A stretch of 64,000 nt of DNA from Streptomyces sp. NBC_01262 (lineage in GTDB: Bacteria > Actinomycetota > Actinomycetes > Streptomycetales > Streptomycetaceae). Location of the stretch: NCBI RefSeq assembly GCF_036226365.1, contig NZ_CP108462.1:3514501-3578500 (forward strand), in the 5' to 3' direction. Numbering within the stretch: position 1 is the stretch's first letter; each line of letters opens with the position of its first letter. Shown piece by piece: positions 33,235-44,628 of the stretch. Made by a program: the position numbers and the translations under genes. The notes under the pieces are model-generated. The model was not told where the DNA came from. It ran no database searches and saw only the letters and a program-made list of their open reading frames with translations.

Positions 33235-34248
33235 CTACTTGGCGGTGGGGGCCACTGCCTCCGCTGTTGCCTGGGCTGCTTCCGCACGCAAGTCCCGGCG
33301 CAGCTCCTTCGGCAGCGAGAACGTGATGCTCTCCTCCGCCGACTTCACGATCTCCACGTCCCCGAAACCGCGCGCGGCCAGCCACTCCAGGATCCCGTCG
33401 ACCAGGATCTCCGGCACCGAGGCGCCCGAGGTGACACCGACCGTCGTGACGCCCTCCAGCCAGGCCTCCTCCAGCTCCTCGGCGAAGTCCACCAGGTAGG
33501 AGGCCTTCGCGCCGGCCTGGAGAGCGACCTCCACCAGCCGTACGGAGTTCGAGGAGTTCTTGGAGCCGACGACGATCACCAGGTCGGCGTCGGCGCCGAT
33601 CTGCTTGACCGCGATCTGGCGGTTCTGGGTCGCGTAGCAGATGTCGTCGCTCGGCGGCGAGACCAGCAACGGGAAGCGCTGCTGCAGCTTGCCGACGGTC
33701 TCCATCGTCTCGTCGACGGACAGGGTGGTCTGGGACAGCCAGACCAGCCGCTTCTCGTCGCGCACCTGGAGCCCGGCCACGTCCTCGGGCCCGTCCACGA
33801 GGTGGATCCGGTCCGGGGCCTCGCCCATCGTGCCGATGACCTCCTCGTGGCCCTCGTGGCCGATGAGGAGGATGTCGTAGTCCTCGGAGGCGAAGCGCTG
33901 CGCCTCCTTGTGGACCTTGGTCACCAGGGGGCAGGTCGCGTCGATGGAGGCGAGCCGGCCGGCCGCCGCCTCGTCGTGCACCTCGGGGGCCACGCCGTGG
34001 GCGGAGAAGACCACGATGTTGCCCTCGGGCACCTCTTCGGTCTCGTCGACGAAGACGGCGCCCTTCTTCTGCAGGGTCTGCACGACGTATTTGTTGTGGA
34101 CGATCTCTTTACGGACATAGATCGGCGCACCGTACTGCTCAAGCGCCTTCTCGACGGCGATCACGGCACGGTCCACGCCCGCGCAGTAGCCGCGGGGAGC
34201 GGCGAGCAGGACACGGCGGGCGGCTGTCGTAGCAGTCATGCCCCCCAT
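33235..34248 (-). CDS. ispH: 4-hydroxy-3-methylbut-2-enyl diphosphate reductase
   Basis: 337 residues from ATG 34248 (MGGMTATT; a second ATG at 34239 is possible). It catalyses the last step of the MEP isoprenoid pathway. The three [4Fe-4S] cysteines are Cys22 ([12 protein letters not shown]), Cys in [11 protein letters not shown] and Cys in [14 protein letters not shown] and SGASVPE substrate loops are present. A C-terminal Ala/Glu tail is added beyond the E. coli length. It is divergent from the APC permease gene, with 43 bp between starts. Confidence 0.96.
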   Translation of the reverse strand: MGGMTATTAARRVLLAAPRGYCAGVDRAVIAVEKALEQYGAPIYVRKEIVHNKYVVQTLQKKGAVFVDETEEVPEGNIVVFSAHGVAPEVHDEAAAGRLASIDATCPLVTKVHKEAQRFASEDYDILLIGHEGHEEVIGTMGEAPDRIHLVDGPEDVAGLQVRDEKRLVWLSQTTLSVDETMETVGKLQQRFPLLVSPPSDDICYATQNRQIAVKQIGADADLVIVVGSKNSSNSVRLVEVALQAGAKASYLVDFAEELEEAWLEGVTTVGVTSGASVPEILVDGILEWLAARGFGDVEIVKSAEESITFSLPKELRRDLRAEAAQATAEAVAPTAK

Positions 34249-34291
34249 CGTACGGGGCGCGGGAACCGCGGCTTTGAACCAAGCTGGCTGC

Positions 34292-35668
34292 ATGAGCGAG
34301 GAGGGCGAGGAGGGCGGCGAGGAGGGCGGGCTGCACCGGAGCCTCGGCTTCCGGGATCTGGTCGTCTACGGCCTTCTGTTCATCGCGCCGATGGCCCCGG
34401 TCGGCGTCTTCGGCACGCTGACCGCGAAGTCGCACGGCGCGGTCGCGCTCGTGTACGCCGTGGCGACGGTCGCGATGGCCTTCACCGCCTTCAGCTACGC
34501 CCAGATGGTGCGGGTCGTCCCCCGGGCGGGGTCGGTGTTCGCGTACGCCCGGGCCGGGCTCGGGGAGGGCGCCGGTTTCATCGCCGGGTGGATGGTGCTG
34601 CTCGACTATCTGCTGATCCCGGCCGTCGCGTATCTCTTCTCCGGGATCGCGATGGAGGCGCTGGTGCCGGCGGTCGACCGGTGGGTGTGGACCGCGCTCG
34701 CGGTGGTGGTCACGACCGGGCTGAACCTGTGGGGCGTACGGGCGGCGGCGGCCGTCGGCTTCGCGGTGCTGGCGATGGAGATCGCGGTGCTCGTCGTCTT
34801 CGTGGTGACCGCGGTCGTGGTGCTGGCCGCCGACGGGGCGCGGCGGGGGTGGGCGGCGCCCTTCACGGGAGAGGGCCCCTTCTCCCTGGCGGCGGTGCTC
34901 GGCGGGGTGTCGGTGGCGGTGCTGTCGTTTCTGGGCTTCGACGCGATCGCCTCCTTCGCGGAGGAGACGGCCGGGGGCAGGGGCGGGTCCGGGCCCGGGG
35001 AGAAAGTGGCGCGGGCGGTGCTTTTCTGCCTGGGGGTGGCGGGGGTCCTGTTCGTCGTACAGACCTATCTCGCGGCGCTGCTCGCCCCGATGTCGGCCGC
35101 CGGGCTGGCCGCGCGGCCGGCCACGCAGGGCTCCGCCTTCTACGACACCGTCGACTCGGCCGCGGGCGCCTGGCTGCACGACCTCGTCGCCGCGAGCAAG
35201 GCCATCGGCGCCGCCTTCGCCGCCCTGGCCGGGCAGGCCGCCGCCGGCCGGCTGCTGTTCGCGATGGCCCGCGACCGGCGGCTGCCGCGCCCGCTCTCCC
35301 GGGTGAGCGAGCCGAGCGGGGTGCCCCGGCGGGCGCTGCTCGTCTCGGCGGCGATCACGCTCGCGGCGGCCGTGTGGGCCGCCGTCCGTGACGACGGGCT
35401 CGACCGGCTCGTCTCGGTCGTCAACGTCGGCGCGCTCAGCGCCTTCGCGCTGCTCCATCTGTCGGTCATCGGCTGGTTCGCCGTACGCCGGCCGGCCGGC
35501 GGCCCGCCCCTTCGTCCCGTCCGGCACGTCCTCCTCCCGCTGCTCGGGCTCGCCATCACCGGCGCCGTCATCCTTGAGGCGTCCGGCTCCGCGCAACTCG
35601 TGGGGCTCGTCTGGGTGGGGGTCGGGCTGGTGACCCTGGCCATGCAGGGGGTAGCGGCACGGGGGTGA
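34292..35668 (+). CDS. APC-superfamily amino-acid permease
   Basis: 458 residues from ATG 34292. After a Glu/Gly-rich cytoplasmic N-terminus (1-15), about twelve transmembrane helices start at about 22. TM1 carries [17 protein letters not shown]3 follows [17 protein letters not shown], and TM6 has [15 protein letters not shown], all typical of the APC family. It should import an amino acid or related amine by proton coupling; the substrate is unknown. No Shine-Dalgarno is evident, so the transcript may be leaderless. Confidence 0.92.
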   Translation: MSEEGEEGGEEGGLHRSLGFRDLVVYGLLFIAPMAPVGVFGTLTAKSHGAVALVYAVATVAMAFTAFSYAQMVRVVPRAGSVFAYARAGLGEGAGFIAGWMVLLDYLLIPAVAYLFSGIAMEALVPAVDRWVWTALAVVVTTGLNLWGVRAAAAVGFAVLAMEIAVLVVFVVTAVVVLAADGARRGWAAPFTGEGPFSLAAVLGGVSVAVLSFLGFDAIASFAEETAGGRGGSGPGEKVARAVLFCLGVAGVLFVVQTYLAALLAPMSAAGLAARPATQGSAFYDTVDSAAGAWLHDLVAASKAIGAAFAALAGQAAAGRLLFAMARDRRLPRPLSRVSEPSGVPRRALLVSAAITLAAAVWAAVRDDGLDRLVSVVNVGALSAFALLHLSVIGWFAVRRPAGGPPLRPVRHVLLPLLGLAITGAVILEASGSAQLVGLVWVGVGLVTLAMQGVAARG

Positions 35669-35841
35669 ACCATCGCCGGAGGGTCTCACTTCACCCTCAC
35701 TTCACCCTTCGCCGGCGTGCGGCAGCCAGCGAGAGCGCAGCCAGAGCTACCGGAAGACAGCTGAAGCAGCTGCAGCCGGGGCCGCGGCGGCCGATGCGGA
35801 AGCCGCCGCCGATCCGCGGCGGGCGCTCGCGGTCGCGTTCC

Positions 35842-35871
35842 GGACGCATACCTCCAGGACGCATATCTCCA
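35842..35871 (+). repeat. Tandem 15-bp repeat upstream of xseA
   Basis: GGACGCATACCTCCA followed directly by GGACGCATATCTCCA (one change) in the 282-bp non-coding gap 35669-35950. It may be a duplicated protein-binding site; no promoter is evident. Confidence 0.5.
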
Positions 35872-35950
35872 GGGTGCGGCCAGGCGCGCTGCTCCGCACC
35901 ACGAGGTAGCGGCCGAGGTGACTGTCAGTGCTGACGGCTAGTCTCGGCGC

Positions 35951-37168
35951 ATGGCTCTGAACACATCCGTGGAGACGCCGATCCCGGTCGGCGAGGTGTC
36001 GCGGCTGATCGGGGGGTGGATCGACCGTCTGGGGGCGGTCTGGGTGGAGGGGCAGATCACGCAGTTGTCCCGGCGCCCGGGGGCGGGGGTGGTGTTTCTG
36101 ACGCTGCGGGATCCGTCGCAGGACATCTCGCTGACGGTGACGTGCCGCCGTTCGGTGTTCGACGAGATCGCGGACCTGGTCGGCGAGGGCGCGCGGGTCG
36201 TGGTGCTGGCGAAGCCGGAGTGGTACGCGCCGCGCGGACAGCTGTCGCTGCGGGCCACGGAGATACGGCCGGTGGGGATCGGGGACCTGCTCGCGCGGCT
36301 GGAGCAGCTGAAGAAGCGGCTCGCGGCGGAGGGGCTGTTCGCGGCGGACCGCAAGAAGGCCCTGCCGTTCCTGCCGCAGCTGATCGGGCTGGTGTGCGGC
36401 CGCGCCTCGGCGGCGGAGCACGACGTGCTGGAGAACGCGCGGCTGCGCTGGCCGGCGGTGCGGTTCGAGGTGCGGAACGTACCGGTGCAGGGGGCGTACG
36501 CGGTGCCGCAGGTGATCGAGGCGGTTCTCGGGCTGGACGCGCATCCGGAGGTGGATGTGATCATCGTGGCGCGGGGCGGGGGGAGCGTGGAGGATCTGCT
36601 GCCGTTCTCGGACGAGCAGCTGATCCGGGCGGTGGCGCAGTGCCGTACGCCGGTGGTGTCGGCGATCGGGCATGAGCCGGACTCGCCGTTGCTGGACCTG
36701 GTGGCGGACCTGCGGGCCTCGACACCGACGGACGCGGCGAAGCGGGTGGTGCCGGATGTGGGCGAGGAGCTGGCCCGCGTAGAGCAGTTGCGGGATCGGT
36801 CGCTGCGCGTGGTGCGCGGCCTGCTGGACCGGGAGGAGCACGGGCTGACGGCGGCGCTGAGCCGGCCGTCCATGGCGCGGCCGCACCGGATGGTGGAGGA
36901 GCGGGAGGAGCAGATCGGCGCCCTGCTGGACCGGTCGCGGCGGACTCTGCGGCACCGCCTGGAGCGGGCGGAGGACGAGCTGGAGCACACCCGGGCGCGG
37001 GTGGTCGCGCTGTCCCCGGCGGCGACGCTGAAGCGCGGCTACGCGGTGCTGCAGCACGAGGACGGCACGGTGGTGCGGGCCGCGGACGAGGTCGCGGACG
37101 AGGAGTCGCTGCGGGCGCGCGTCGCGGAGGGCGAGTTCACGGTCCGGGCTGTCGTACCCCGCCCCTAG
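35951..37168 (+). CDS. xseA: Exodeoxyribonuclease VII large subunit
   Basis: 405 residues. An N-terminal OB-fold (about 15-105, [20 protein letters not shown]) is followed by the catalytic domain with [40 protein letters not shown] and [20 protein letters not shown], then a coiled-coil region (about 275-350) that holds small subunits and a C-terminal KRGYAVL. With XseB it degrades single-stranded DNA to oligonucleotides. The small-subunit gene follows 9 bp later. Confidence 0.97.
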   Translation: MALNTSVETPIPVGEVSRLIGGWIDRLGAVWVEGQITQLSRRPGAGVVFLTLRDPSQDISLTVTCRRSVFDEIADLVGEGARVVVLAKPEWYAPRGQLSLRATEIRPVGIGDLLARLEQLKKRLAAEGLFAADRKKALPFLPQLIGLVCGRASAAEHDVLENARLRWPAVRFEVRNVPVQGAYAVPQVIEAVLGLDAHPEVDVIIVARGGGSVEDLLPFSDEQLIRAVAQCRTPVVSAIGHEPDSPLLDLVADLRASTPTDAAKRVVPDVGEELARVEQLRDRSLRVVRGLLDREEHGLTAALSRPSMARPHRMVEEREEQIGALLDRSRRTLRHRLERAEDELEHTRARVVALSPAATLKRGYAVLQHEDGTVVRAADEVADEESLRARVAEGEFTVRAVVPRP

Positions 37169-37177
37169 GCTGGGCGC

Positions 37178-37444
37178 ATGGCTGCAGATCAGGACACGCC
37201 GGGGCAGGACACGCTGGGGTACGAGCAGGCCCGGGACGAGCTCGTCGATGTCGTACGCCGGCTTGAGGCCGGCGGCTCCACGCTGGAGGAGTCGCTCGCG
37301 CTCTGGGAGCGCGGTGAGGAGCTCGCGCGGGTGTGCCGGCGCTGGCTGGAGGGGGCGCGGGCGCGGCTGGACGCGGCGCTCTCGGCGGAGGGGACCGGGA
37401 CGCAGGGGACGGCAGACAGGGATGGCGAAGACCCGGCGGTGTGA
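37178..37444 (+). CDS. xseB: Exodeoxyribonuclease VII small subunit
   Basis: 88 residues. The family core [38 protein letters not shown], forms the helical hairpin that binds the XseA coiled coil. The C-terminal 20 residues are a disordered Gly/Thr/Asp tail. It is directly downstream of xseA in one operon. Confidence 0.96.
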   Translation: MAADQDTPGQDTLGYEQARDELVDVVRRLEAGGSTLEESLALWERGEELARVCRRWLEGARARLDAALSAEGTGTQGTADRDGEDPAV

Positions 37445-37469
37445 GGGCGGTCACCGCGGCGGGGATAGT

Positions 37470-37528
37470 TGAAAGTTCACCTAGATGTGACGGTGGTCAC
37501 GCACGGGCGGGGAATGGTTGAAATTTCA
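37470..37528 (+). promoter_or_regulatory. Two palindromic boxes ahead of the nitroreductase-fold gene
   Basis: TGAAAGTTCA (37470-37479) and TGAAATTTCA (37519-37528) are near-identical inverted repeats 49 bp apart, each inside a longer similar stretch GTTGAAANTTCAYCTA. The second ends 73 bp before the start at 37602. This arrangement suggests a dimeric repressor such as a MarR- or HxlR-type protein, but none is encoded nearby. Confidence 0.5.
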
Positions 37529-37601
37529 TCTATGTTGGATACGGTAGTCAGCGTGCCCGGCAAACGGGCACGAATGCCGCCAATCCCCCCAAGAGGTAGA
37601 C

Positions 37602-38195
37602 ATGTCTCTCGTTCTCGAAGCCACCGCTCAGGACCTCCTCTTCCGCGAGGCGCGGACGGCGAACTCGTTCACCGACGAGCCGGTGACGGACGAGCAGATC
37701 CAGGCGATCTACGACCTCGTCAAGTACGCGCCGACCGCCTTCAACCAGCAGCCGCTGCGCGTCGTCCTGGTCCGTTCCGCCGAGGCCCGCGAGCGCCTGG
37801 TCGGCCACCTGGGCGAGGGCAACCAGGCGAAGACCGCCGCCGCTCCGCTGGTCGCGATCCTGGCCGCCGACAACGAGTTCCACGAGGAGCTGCCGACCCA
37901 GTTCCCGGTCTTCCCGCAGGCCAAGGACCTTCTCTTCGCCGAGCGCGCCACCCGTGAGCAGTCCGCCCGCTTCAACGCCGCGCTCCAGGTCGGCTACTTC
38001 ATCCTCGGCGTCCGCGCCGCCGGCCTGGCCGCCGGCCCGATGACCGGCTTCAACGCCGACGGCATCAACAAGGAGTTCTTCGGCGACGGCGACCACTCCG
38101 TCCTCGCCGTCGTCAACATCGGCAAGCCGGGCGAGAACGCCTGGTACCCGCGCGGCCCGCGCCTGGCGTTCGACGAGGTCGTCACGACCGTCTGA
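37602..38195 (+). CDS. Nitroreductase-fold oxidoreductase, malonic semialdehyde reductase (RutE/HadB) type
   Basis: 197 residues. FMN-site features are FREARTANSFTDEPV, YAPTAFNQQPLRVVLVR and GKPGENAWYPRGPRL near the C-terminus, as in the RutE family, which reduces malonic semialdehyde to 3-hydroxypropionate with NAD(P)H. No rut pyrimidine-degradation genes are adjacent, so the physiological substrate may be another aldehyde or quinone. Two palindromic boxes upstream hint at regulated expression, and a hairpin at 38233 is its likely terminator. Confidence 0.88.
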   Translation: MSLVLEATAQDLLFREARTANSFTDEPVTDEQIQAIYDLVKYAPTAFNQQPLRVVLVRSAEARERLVGHLGEGNQAKTAAAPLVAILAADNEFHEELPTQFPVFPQAKDLLFAERATREQSARFNAALQVGYFILGVRAAGLAAGPMTGFNADGINKEFFGDGDHSVLAVVNIGKPGENAWYPRGPRLAFDEVVTTV

Positions 38196-38227
38196 TCAGC
38201 CCCGCAGCCCGCAACCCCGCTCCAGCC

Positions 38228-38755
38228 TCACTGGCCGCCGCGCTCCTCCAGCGCGGCGGCCAGTTCCGCGAGCTGCGCGAACGGGGCCGTGCCGGTGACC
38301 ACCGTCGTCACGCCGCTCGCCTCCCGTACGAGCGCGTCGTACTTCGGGCCCTCGTACTTCGCCCACGTCACGCCGTCCACCGTGCGGCTGCCGGAGCGCT
38401 TCGCGCCGTAGGTCTTCGCCTCGACGAAGGCGCCGGCCTCGGCGTTGCTCTGCTCGACGGCGGCGTACTCCTCCTGCGGGTCCACGAAGCCCAGGTGCCA
38501 TGCGACGGCCTTGGGGTCGGTGGCGTCGTACGTCACCGAGGTGGCCCGCCAGTCCTTGCCGAGGCCGACGGGGGCCGCGACGGCGTAGGGCGCGTCACGG
38601 CGCGCCTGGCCGAGCTCGACGGAATAGCCGACGGTCTTGACGGGGTCACCCTCGCTGTGAGGGACGAAGAAGTAGATGCCGAAGACGACGACGCCGATCG
38701 CCGCCATCGAGAGCACCAGATCCCGCACTGTCTGCTTGCCACGCATGTCTGCCAC
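38228..38755 (-). CDS. DUF4245 membrane-anchored protein
   Basis: 175 residues from GTG 38755 (GGGGGA 10 nt upstream; an ATG at 38773 is also possible). MRGKQTVRDLVLSMAAIGVV is a short cytoplasmic N-terminus leading into one transmembrane helix (about 13-32). The rest is an extracytoplasmic domain with VTYDATDPKAVAWHLGFVDP and WAKYEGPKYDALVRE, the DUF4245 signature. Function unknown; it is conserved in this position beside glpX. Confidence 0.85.
   Translation of the reverse strand: MADMRGKQTVRDLVLSMAAIGVVVFGIYFFVPHSEGDPVKTVGYSVELGQARRDAPYAVAAPVGLGKDWRATSVTYDATDPKAVAWHLGFVDPQEEYAAVEQSNAEAGAFVEAKTYGAKRSGSRTVDGVTWAKYEGPKYDALVREASGVTTVVTGTAPFAQLAELAAALEERGGQ
38233..38261 (+). terminator. Hairpin terminator embedded in the 3' end of the opposing gene
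   Basis: GGCCGCCGCGCT-CCTCC-AGCGCGGCGGCC: perfect 12-bp stem, 5-nt loop, 38 bp after the nitroreductase-fold stop. On the other strand it codes for the Ala/Leu/Glu C-terminus of the DUF4245 protein. Confidence 0.6.
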
Positions 38756-38921
38756 GCGCCTATCGTCCCCCATCCCCGTTAGCACGCTCGCAACGGGGGC
38801 GCACGGGGAATCGCGAACCAAGGGCGCTCATGTGACGGGCGCCCTGCTCATTCTCACGGTGGCCCGATAAGGTCATAGCACCCTCTTTTCCGGCCGTCCT
38901 CGTACAGAAAGGTGCGCTGCG

Positions 38922-39962
38922 ATGACCGATCAGCACGAAACCCATCTGCCGCCCGCGCTCGACGTGAGCCCCGAAGCCCCGGACCGCAACCTGGCCCTGG
39001 AACTGGTCCGGGTGACCGAGGCCGCCGCCATGGCCGCCGGCCGCTGGGTCGGGCGCGGTGACAAGAACGGCGCGGACGGCGCGGCCGTGAAGGCCATGCG
39101 CACCCTCGTCTCGACCGTGTCGATGAACGGCGTCGTCGTCATCGGCGAGGGCGAGAAGGACGAAGCCCCGATGCTCTACAACGGGGAGCGGATCGGCGAC
39201 GGGACCGGCGCGGAGTGCGACGTCGCCGTGGACCCCGTCGACGGCACCACGCTCACCGCCAAGGGCATGAGCAACGCCGTCTCCGTGCTCGCGGTCGCCG
39301 ACCGCGGCACGATGTACGACCCGTCGGCCGTCTTCTACATGGACAAGCTGGTCACCGGCCCCGAGGCGGCGGACTACGTCGACATCATGGCCCCGCCGGC
39401 CGTCAACATCCGCCGCGTCGCCAAGGCCAAGGGCGGCGCCCCCGAGGACGTCACGGTCATGGTGCTCGACCGGCCCCGGCACGCGGGCATCGTCAAGGAG
39501 ATCCGGGAGGCCGGCGCCCGGATCAAGTTCATCTCCGACGGCGACGTCGCGGGTGCGATCATGGCCGTACGGGACGGCACGGGCGTCGACCTGCTCATGG
39601 GCATCGGCGGCACCCCGGAAGGCATCATCGCGGCCTGCGCGATCAAGTGCCTCGGGGGCACCATCCAGGGCCGGCTGTGGCCCAAGGACGACGCCGAGCG
39701 CGGGCGCGCGCTGGACGCGGGCCACGACCTGGACCGCGTCCTGACCACCAACGACCTGGTCAGCGGCGAGAACGTGTTCTTCGTCGCGACCGGCATCACG
39801 GACGGCGAATTGCTGCGCGGTGTGCGGTACCGCGCGGAGACCGCCACCACGGAATCGCTGGTCGTGCGCTCCAAGTCCGGCACGATCCGGCAGATCGACT
39901 CCACGCACCGGCTGTCGAAGCTGCGGGCGTACAGCTCGATCGACTTCGACCGCGCGCGCTGA
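38922..39962 (+). CDS. glpX: Fructose-1,6-bisphosphatase class II
   Basis: 346 residues. The metal/phosphate motif [12 protein letters not shown] (about 105-116), [20 protein letters not shown] and [20 protein letters not shown] are class II hallmarks. It hydrolyses fructose 1,6-bisphosphate in gluconeogenesis and is the usual FBPase of actinobacteria. It is a single-gene unit ended by a strong hairpin at 39989-40021. Confidence 0.97.
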   Translation: MTDQHETHLPPALDVSPEAPDRNLALELVRVTEAAAMAAGRWVGRGDKNGADGAAVKAMRTLVSTVSMNGVVVIGEGEKDEAPMLYNGERIGDGTGAECDVAVDPVDGTTLTAKGMSNAVSVLAVADRGTMYDPSAVFYMDKLVTGPEAADYVDIMAPPAVNIRRVAKAKGGAPEDVTVMVLDRPRHAGIVKEIREAGARIKFISDGDVAGAIMAVRDGTGVDLLMGIGGTPEGIIAACAIKCLGGTIQGRLWPKDDAERGRALDAGHDLDRVLTTNDLVSGENVFFVATGITDGELLRGVRYRAETATTESLVVRSKSGTIRQIDSTHRLSKLRAYSSIDFDRAR

Positions 39963-39988
39963 GCGACAGCGAAACAGCGAGCGAAACA

Positions 39989-40021
39989 GCGAGGGCCCCG
40001 CCGATTCGGCGGGGCCCTCGC
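39989..40021 (+). terminator. Bidirectional hairpin terminator between glpX and the wbl gene
   Basis: GCGAGGGCCCCGCCG-ATT-CGGCGGGGCCCTCGC: perfect 15-bp stem, 3-nt loop, 26 bp after glpX and 22 bp before the convergent stop. Confidence 0.88.
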
Positions 40022-40043
40022 CCGTTCTCGCCCGTTCTCGCTC

Positions 40044-40400
40044 TCAGCCCGCGGCCGGCATCCGGGTCGTCCGCTGGATCTCCGCGTCACGGCGGCGGCG
40101 GCGCGCCAGCACCACCCGGCGCTCGGCGGCCGTCAGCCCGCCCCACACCCCGTAGGGCTCCGGCTGCAGCAGCGCGTGCTCCCGGCACTCCAGCATGACC
40201 GGACAGCCACCGCACACACGCTTGGCGGCCTCCTCGCGGGAGAGCCGCGCCGCGGTCGGCTCCTTGGACGGGGCGAAGAACAGGCCCGCCTCGTCGCTAC
40301 GGCAAGCCGCCTCCGAATGCCATGGGCCGCCGAGATCCCGTGGTTGGCCCCCCTGGACGCGCGGTGTGGATACGGCCGGGGACTCGATCGGTTGAAGCAC
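40044..40400 (-). CDS. wblI: WhiB-like iron-sulphur regulator
   Basis: 118 residues from GTG 40400 (AGGAG 5-6 nt upstream). The [4Fe-4S] ligands are Cys33, Cys63, Cys66 and Cys72 (CGGCPVMLEC). The GVWGG turn (84-88) and a basic C-terminal tail (ARRRRRDAEI) bind DNA together with sigma factor region 4. Wbl proteins control development or redox response in actinobacteria. The paralogue name comes from gene order (glpX - wbl - DUF1707 - fumarase), recalled from S. coelicolor, not from an alignment. Confidence 0.93.
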   Translation of the reverse strand: MLQPIESPAVSTPRVQGGQPRDLGGPWHSEAACRSDEAGLFFAPSKEPTAARLSREEAAKRVCGGCPVMLECREHALLQPEPYGVWGGLTAAERRVVLARRRRRDAEIQRTTRMPAAG

Positions 40401-40566
40401 CGGATACTCCTGACGACGGCTCGGCGTTGTCTCGGGGATGTCTCACCTTTGCCTGTCGCTCCGCGCGGCGGCGGCGTGCGACGTGTCCCCAAGCCTTACC
40501 CGCTGTGCGGGCGTTCATGCGCACAGTGGCCGTCCGTGAAGCACTCGACGCGGGGCGTGAGGGGTG

Positions 40567-41712
40567 TCAGGTGCGGTACGCGTAGTAGTACGAGCGCGGG
40601 TACGAGGCGAGGATGCTGGCGAGCGACTTCCGGTAGGTGTTGACCGAGTGGTAGGTCAGGTACGGGACGCCGCTGCTGCTCCGGTAGGTGACCATCATCG
40701 TGTGGTCCTTGGACCCGTCGCGGTCGAAGTCCATCTGGATGACGTCGCCGACCTCCGTCTGGTAGACGTTGGCCAGGCTGGTGGTCCGCTTCGAGGACAG
40801 CCCGAACCACGACCACTCGTTCACGCCCACCCAGGAATCCGTCTGGGCCGAGGTGTCGTACCACCAGTTGCGGTAGTCCGAGGCCGTGCCGGAGTCGTTC
40901 TTCCAGCCGCCCGCCCTGAGGGCCTGGCTGACGAAGTTGGTGCAGTCGCCGCCGGCCTCGTTGAACTTGCGGTAGGCCGGGTTGTAGTTCGACCAGTACT
41001 TCTCCGAATACGCCGCCATGGCCGCGTAGTTGTACGCGGTGGAGGTCTTCGGCACCCGCGCCACGGGCGTCGTGGTGGCCGCGCGCTTGGCGACGGGCTC
41101 CGCGGCCGCCGCCACTGCCGTCTTCGCGGCGACGGCGGTGACGGCGGGCTGGTTAACGGCGAGCGAGCCTGCGCCCGTTCCCGTGCCCGCGCCCGTGTCC
41201 GTGGACTTCATGGCGGCCAGCCGCCAGGTGCCGTCCGGCGCGGTGGTGAAGCTCAGCTCGTGGTGGGCCTGGAAGCCGGTGGTGGGCGGCTCGTCGCCGC
41301 GGATCTTCTCGTACGTGAGCGTGGTGGTCTCGGTGACCCAGGCCGTGGCCCGCCCCTTCACGGCGCGGACCCGGTCCACGGTGACCCGGGTGTCACCTGC
41401 CGTGTACGCCTCGCCCAGGGCCGCCAGCCGCGACTTGCGGGCCCGCAGTTCCGACAGCCCGCCGTCCTCGGACCGCGCTAGGGCGGCCGACAGGGCCGCA
41501 CTCCTGGCCCGCAGGGGCCGGTGGCTGTCCAGCAGCGCGTCCGTCCGCCGGGTCAGTACGGCCTCGGCTATTCGCCCGAAGGTGGCGGTGGTCGCCGCCG
41601 TGGCCGGTGCGGCCGCTGTGGTCGCAGCGGCCGCGCTCCCTGCCGTACCCGCCGTCGACAGCGCCAGTGCCAGTACCGCACCCAAAGCGGCGCTTAACGT
41701 CATTGGTTTCAC
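40567..41712 (-). CDS. Secreted amidase-domain (Amidase_6) protein
   Basis: 381 residues from GTG 41712 (GAGGGGA 6 nt upstream). The signal peptide (1-30, LSAALGAVLALALSTAGT) is followed by an Ala-rich helical N-domain, a Gly/Thr linker (about 170-225) and a C-terminal Amidase_6 domain (about 230-381) with GGDCTNFVSQALRAGGW (catalytic Cys candidate), WWYDTSAQTDSW, DHTMMVTYRS and YLTYHSVNTYRKSL. NlpC/P60-like Cys-His proteins of this family act on cell-wall peptides or amide bonds. Exported; substrate unproven. Confidence 0.88.
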   Translation of the reverse strand: MKPMTLSAALGAVLALALSTAGTAGSAAAATTAAAPATAATTATFGRIAEAVLTRRTDALLDSHRPLRARSAALSAALARSEDGGLSELRARKSRLAALGEAYTAGDTRVTVDRVRAVKGRATAWVTETTTLTYEKIRGDEPPTTGFQAHHELSFTTAPDGTWRLAAMKSTDTGAGTGTGAGSLAVNQPAVTAVAAKTAVAAAAEPVAKRAATTTPVARVPKTSTAYNYAAMAAYSEKYWSNYNPAYRKFNEAGGDCTNFVSQALRAGGWKNDSGTASDYRNWWYDTSAQTDSWVGVNEWSWFGLSSKRTTSLANVYQTEVGDVIQMDFDRDGSKDHTMMVTYRSSSGVPYLTYHSVNTYRKSLASILASYPRSYYYAYRT

Positions 41713-41833
41713 AGTGTTTCCCCTCAACACCCGGTCCGGTCTGACCGGGGGAGGGAATCCTTCCACGAACTCCGTACTCTGTGGAGACGCTGTGAAGACC
41801 CAACTCCCAAGCAGGTACGATCAGTTGCCCAAC

Positions 41834-42508
41834 TCACTTCTCCAGGCTCGGGCCGGAGCCGTGCGGCTTGAGCCGCTTGCCGCGCTTCGGCTTGGCGTCG
41901 ACGCCGCCCATCAGCGCGAAGCCCTGGATCTTGATCACCGGGGCGCCGGGGTCCGGGAAGTCGTTCCGCTTGATGTCGGCGCCGCCCATGATGCCGACGA
42001 CGTTGCCGTGGACGCTCACATTCTCCGGGAGCTTGATCGAGACACCGCCCATGATCGCCGTGCACGTGATCACGAGCTCCGGGGCGGTGAAGGTCGCCTC
42101 CGTGAGGTCGATCTCCACCCCGCCCATGATCGCCACGGCGTTGATGCTCCGCCCCACCCGCCAGCGGCCCTTGCGCTCGGCTCCGCCAAGGATGCCGATC
42201 AGGTTCGGGTTCTCCCCCGTCCCGTCGGCCGCCCACGGGTACGGGCCCGAGGCGGGCGCCGCCGCCGGCGCGGCGCCGGGGGCGGGCAGGTCCCGCACGT
42301 AGGGCTCCAGCTCGCCGACGGTCTTGGCGGCGTACACGCCGTCGAGCCGCTCGGAGTGCTCCTCTGTCGTGAGGCGGCCCTCCGCGAGGGCGTCGCGCAG
42401 GATGTCCGCGACACGGTCGCGGTCGGCATCGGAGGCCCGCAGATCGGCCTCGGCGAGGGGTTTCACCGGCTGGGTAGTTTCACGCTTCTGGAGCGGGGAC
42501 TCGTCCAC
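41834..42508 (-). CDS. DUF1707 protein with LiaF-like C-terminal domain
   Basis: 224 residues from GTG 42508. The DUF1707 segment (about 20-72: LRASDADRDRVADILRDALA, LTTEEHSERLDGVYAAKTVG) is SHOCT-like. A Pro/Ala linker precedes a right-handed beta repeat with recurring IxGGxE/I-M-G-G-V units (about 95-210: VAIMGGVEIDLTEA, TAIMGGVSIKLPEN, VGIMGGADIKRNDF), as in LiaF / cell-wall-active antibiotic response proteins. No transmembrane helix, so it is cytoplasmic or peripheral. Divergent from the fumarase gene with 140 bp between. Confidence 0.87.
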   Translation of the reverse strand: MDESPLQKRETTQPVKPLAEADLRASDADRDRVADILRDALAEGRLTTEEHSERLDGVYAAKTVGELEPYVRDLPAPGAAPAAAPASGPYPWAADGTGENPNLIGILGGAERKGRWRVGRSINAVAIMGGVEIDLTEATFTAPELVITCTAIMGGVSIKLPENVSVHGNVVGIMGGADIKRNDFPDPGAPVIKIQGFALMGGVDAKPKRGKRLKPHGSGPSLEK

Positions 42509-42648
42509 CGCACCACCGTACACAAACGCGATAGATCGCGACTAGGGTCTGCGTGAGTCGGGTGAGGGTCACCTCACACGAATATCGGCCCCGGCAAGCT
42601 CTACGCTGGTTGGGCTTCATCGACGCGGCGTAGTGAGGACTGTCGGCC

Positions 42649-44310
<1,662 letters not shown>

Positions 44311-44358
44311 CCGTGCGTGGTGCGGGGACCCGCTTGCCGGGACCCCGCATGGCGTTCC

Positions 44359-44628
44359 TCACAGGTTGCGGTAGACCTCGCGGCGGTTGCCGATCCTGAC
44401 GACCAGGATGATCAGCTGGCCACCGTCGATCTGGTAAGCGACCCGCCAGTTGCCGACGCGCAGCCGGAAGAGGTTCTCCACCCCGGCGAGTTTCTTGACG
44501 TCGGCATCCTCACGGAACGGATCGTCACCCAGGCGCGTGAGCGCCGTGAGGATACGCATGGCTGTGGGTTGGTCAATAGAGCGAAGCTGGCGCTGCGCTG
44601 CGGCGGTGAACCGGAATGCGTACTTCAC
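44359..44628 (-). CDS. RelE/ParE-superfamily toxin
   Basis: 89 residues: MKYAFRFTAAAQRQLRSIDQ, DVKKLAGVENLFRLRVGNWR and VAYQIDGGQLIILVVRIGNR, then REVYRNL. The fold and the basic residues (Arg in FRLRVGNWRVAY, Arg/Tyr near the end) fit the RelE mRNA interferase branch. The start overlaps the antitoxin stop by 4 bp. It lies convergent to the class I fumarase gene. Confidence 0.93.
   Translation of the reverse strand: MKYAFRFTAAAQRQLRSIDQPTAMRILTALTRLGDDPFREDADVKKLAGVENLFRLRVGNWRVAYQIDGGQLIILVVRIGNRREVYRNL

Noticed and set aside
35665..35934. 89-codon frame overlapping the permease stop by GTGA
   Set aside because: Arg/Pro/Ser-rich with no recognisable pattern; the overlap looks coincidental. 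Treated as intergenic.
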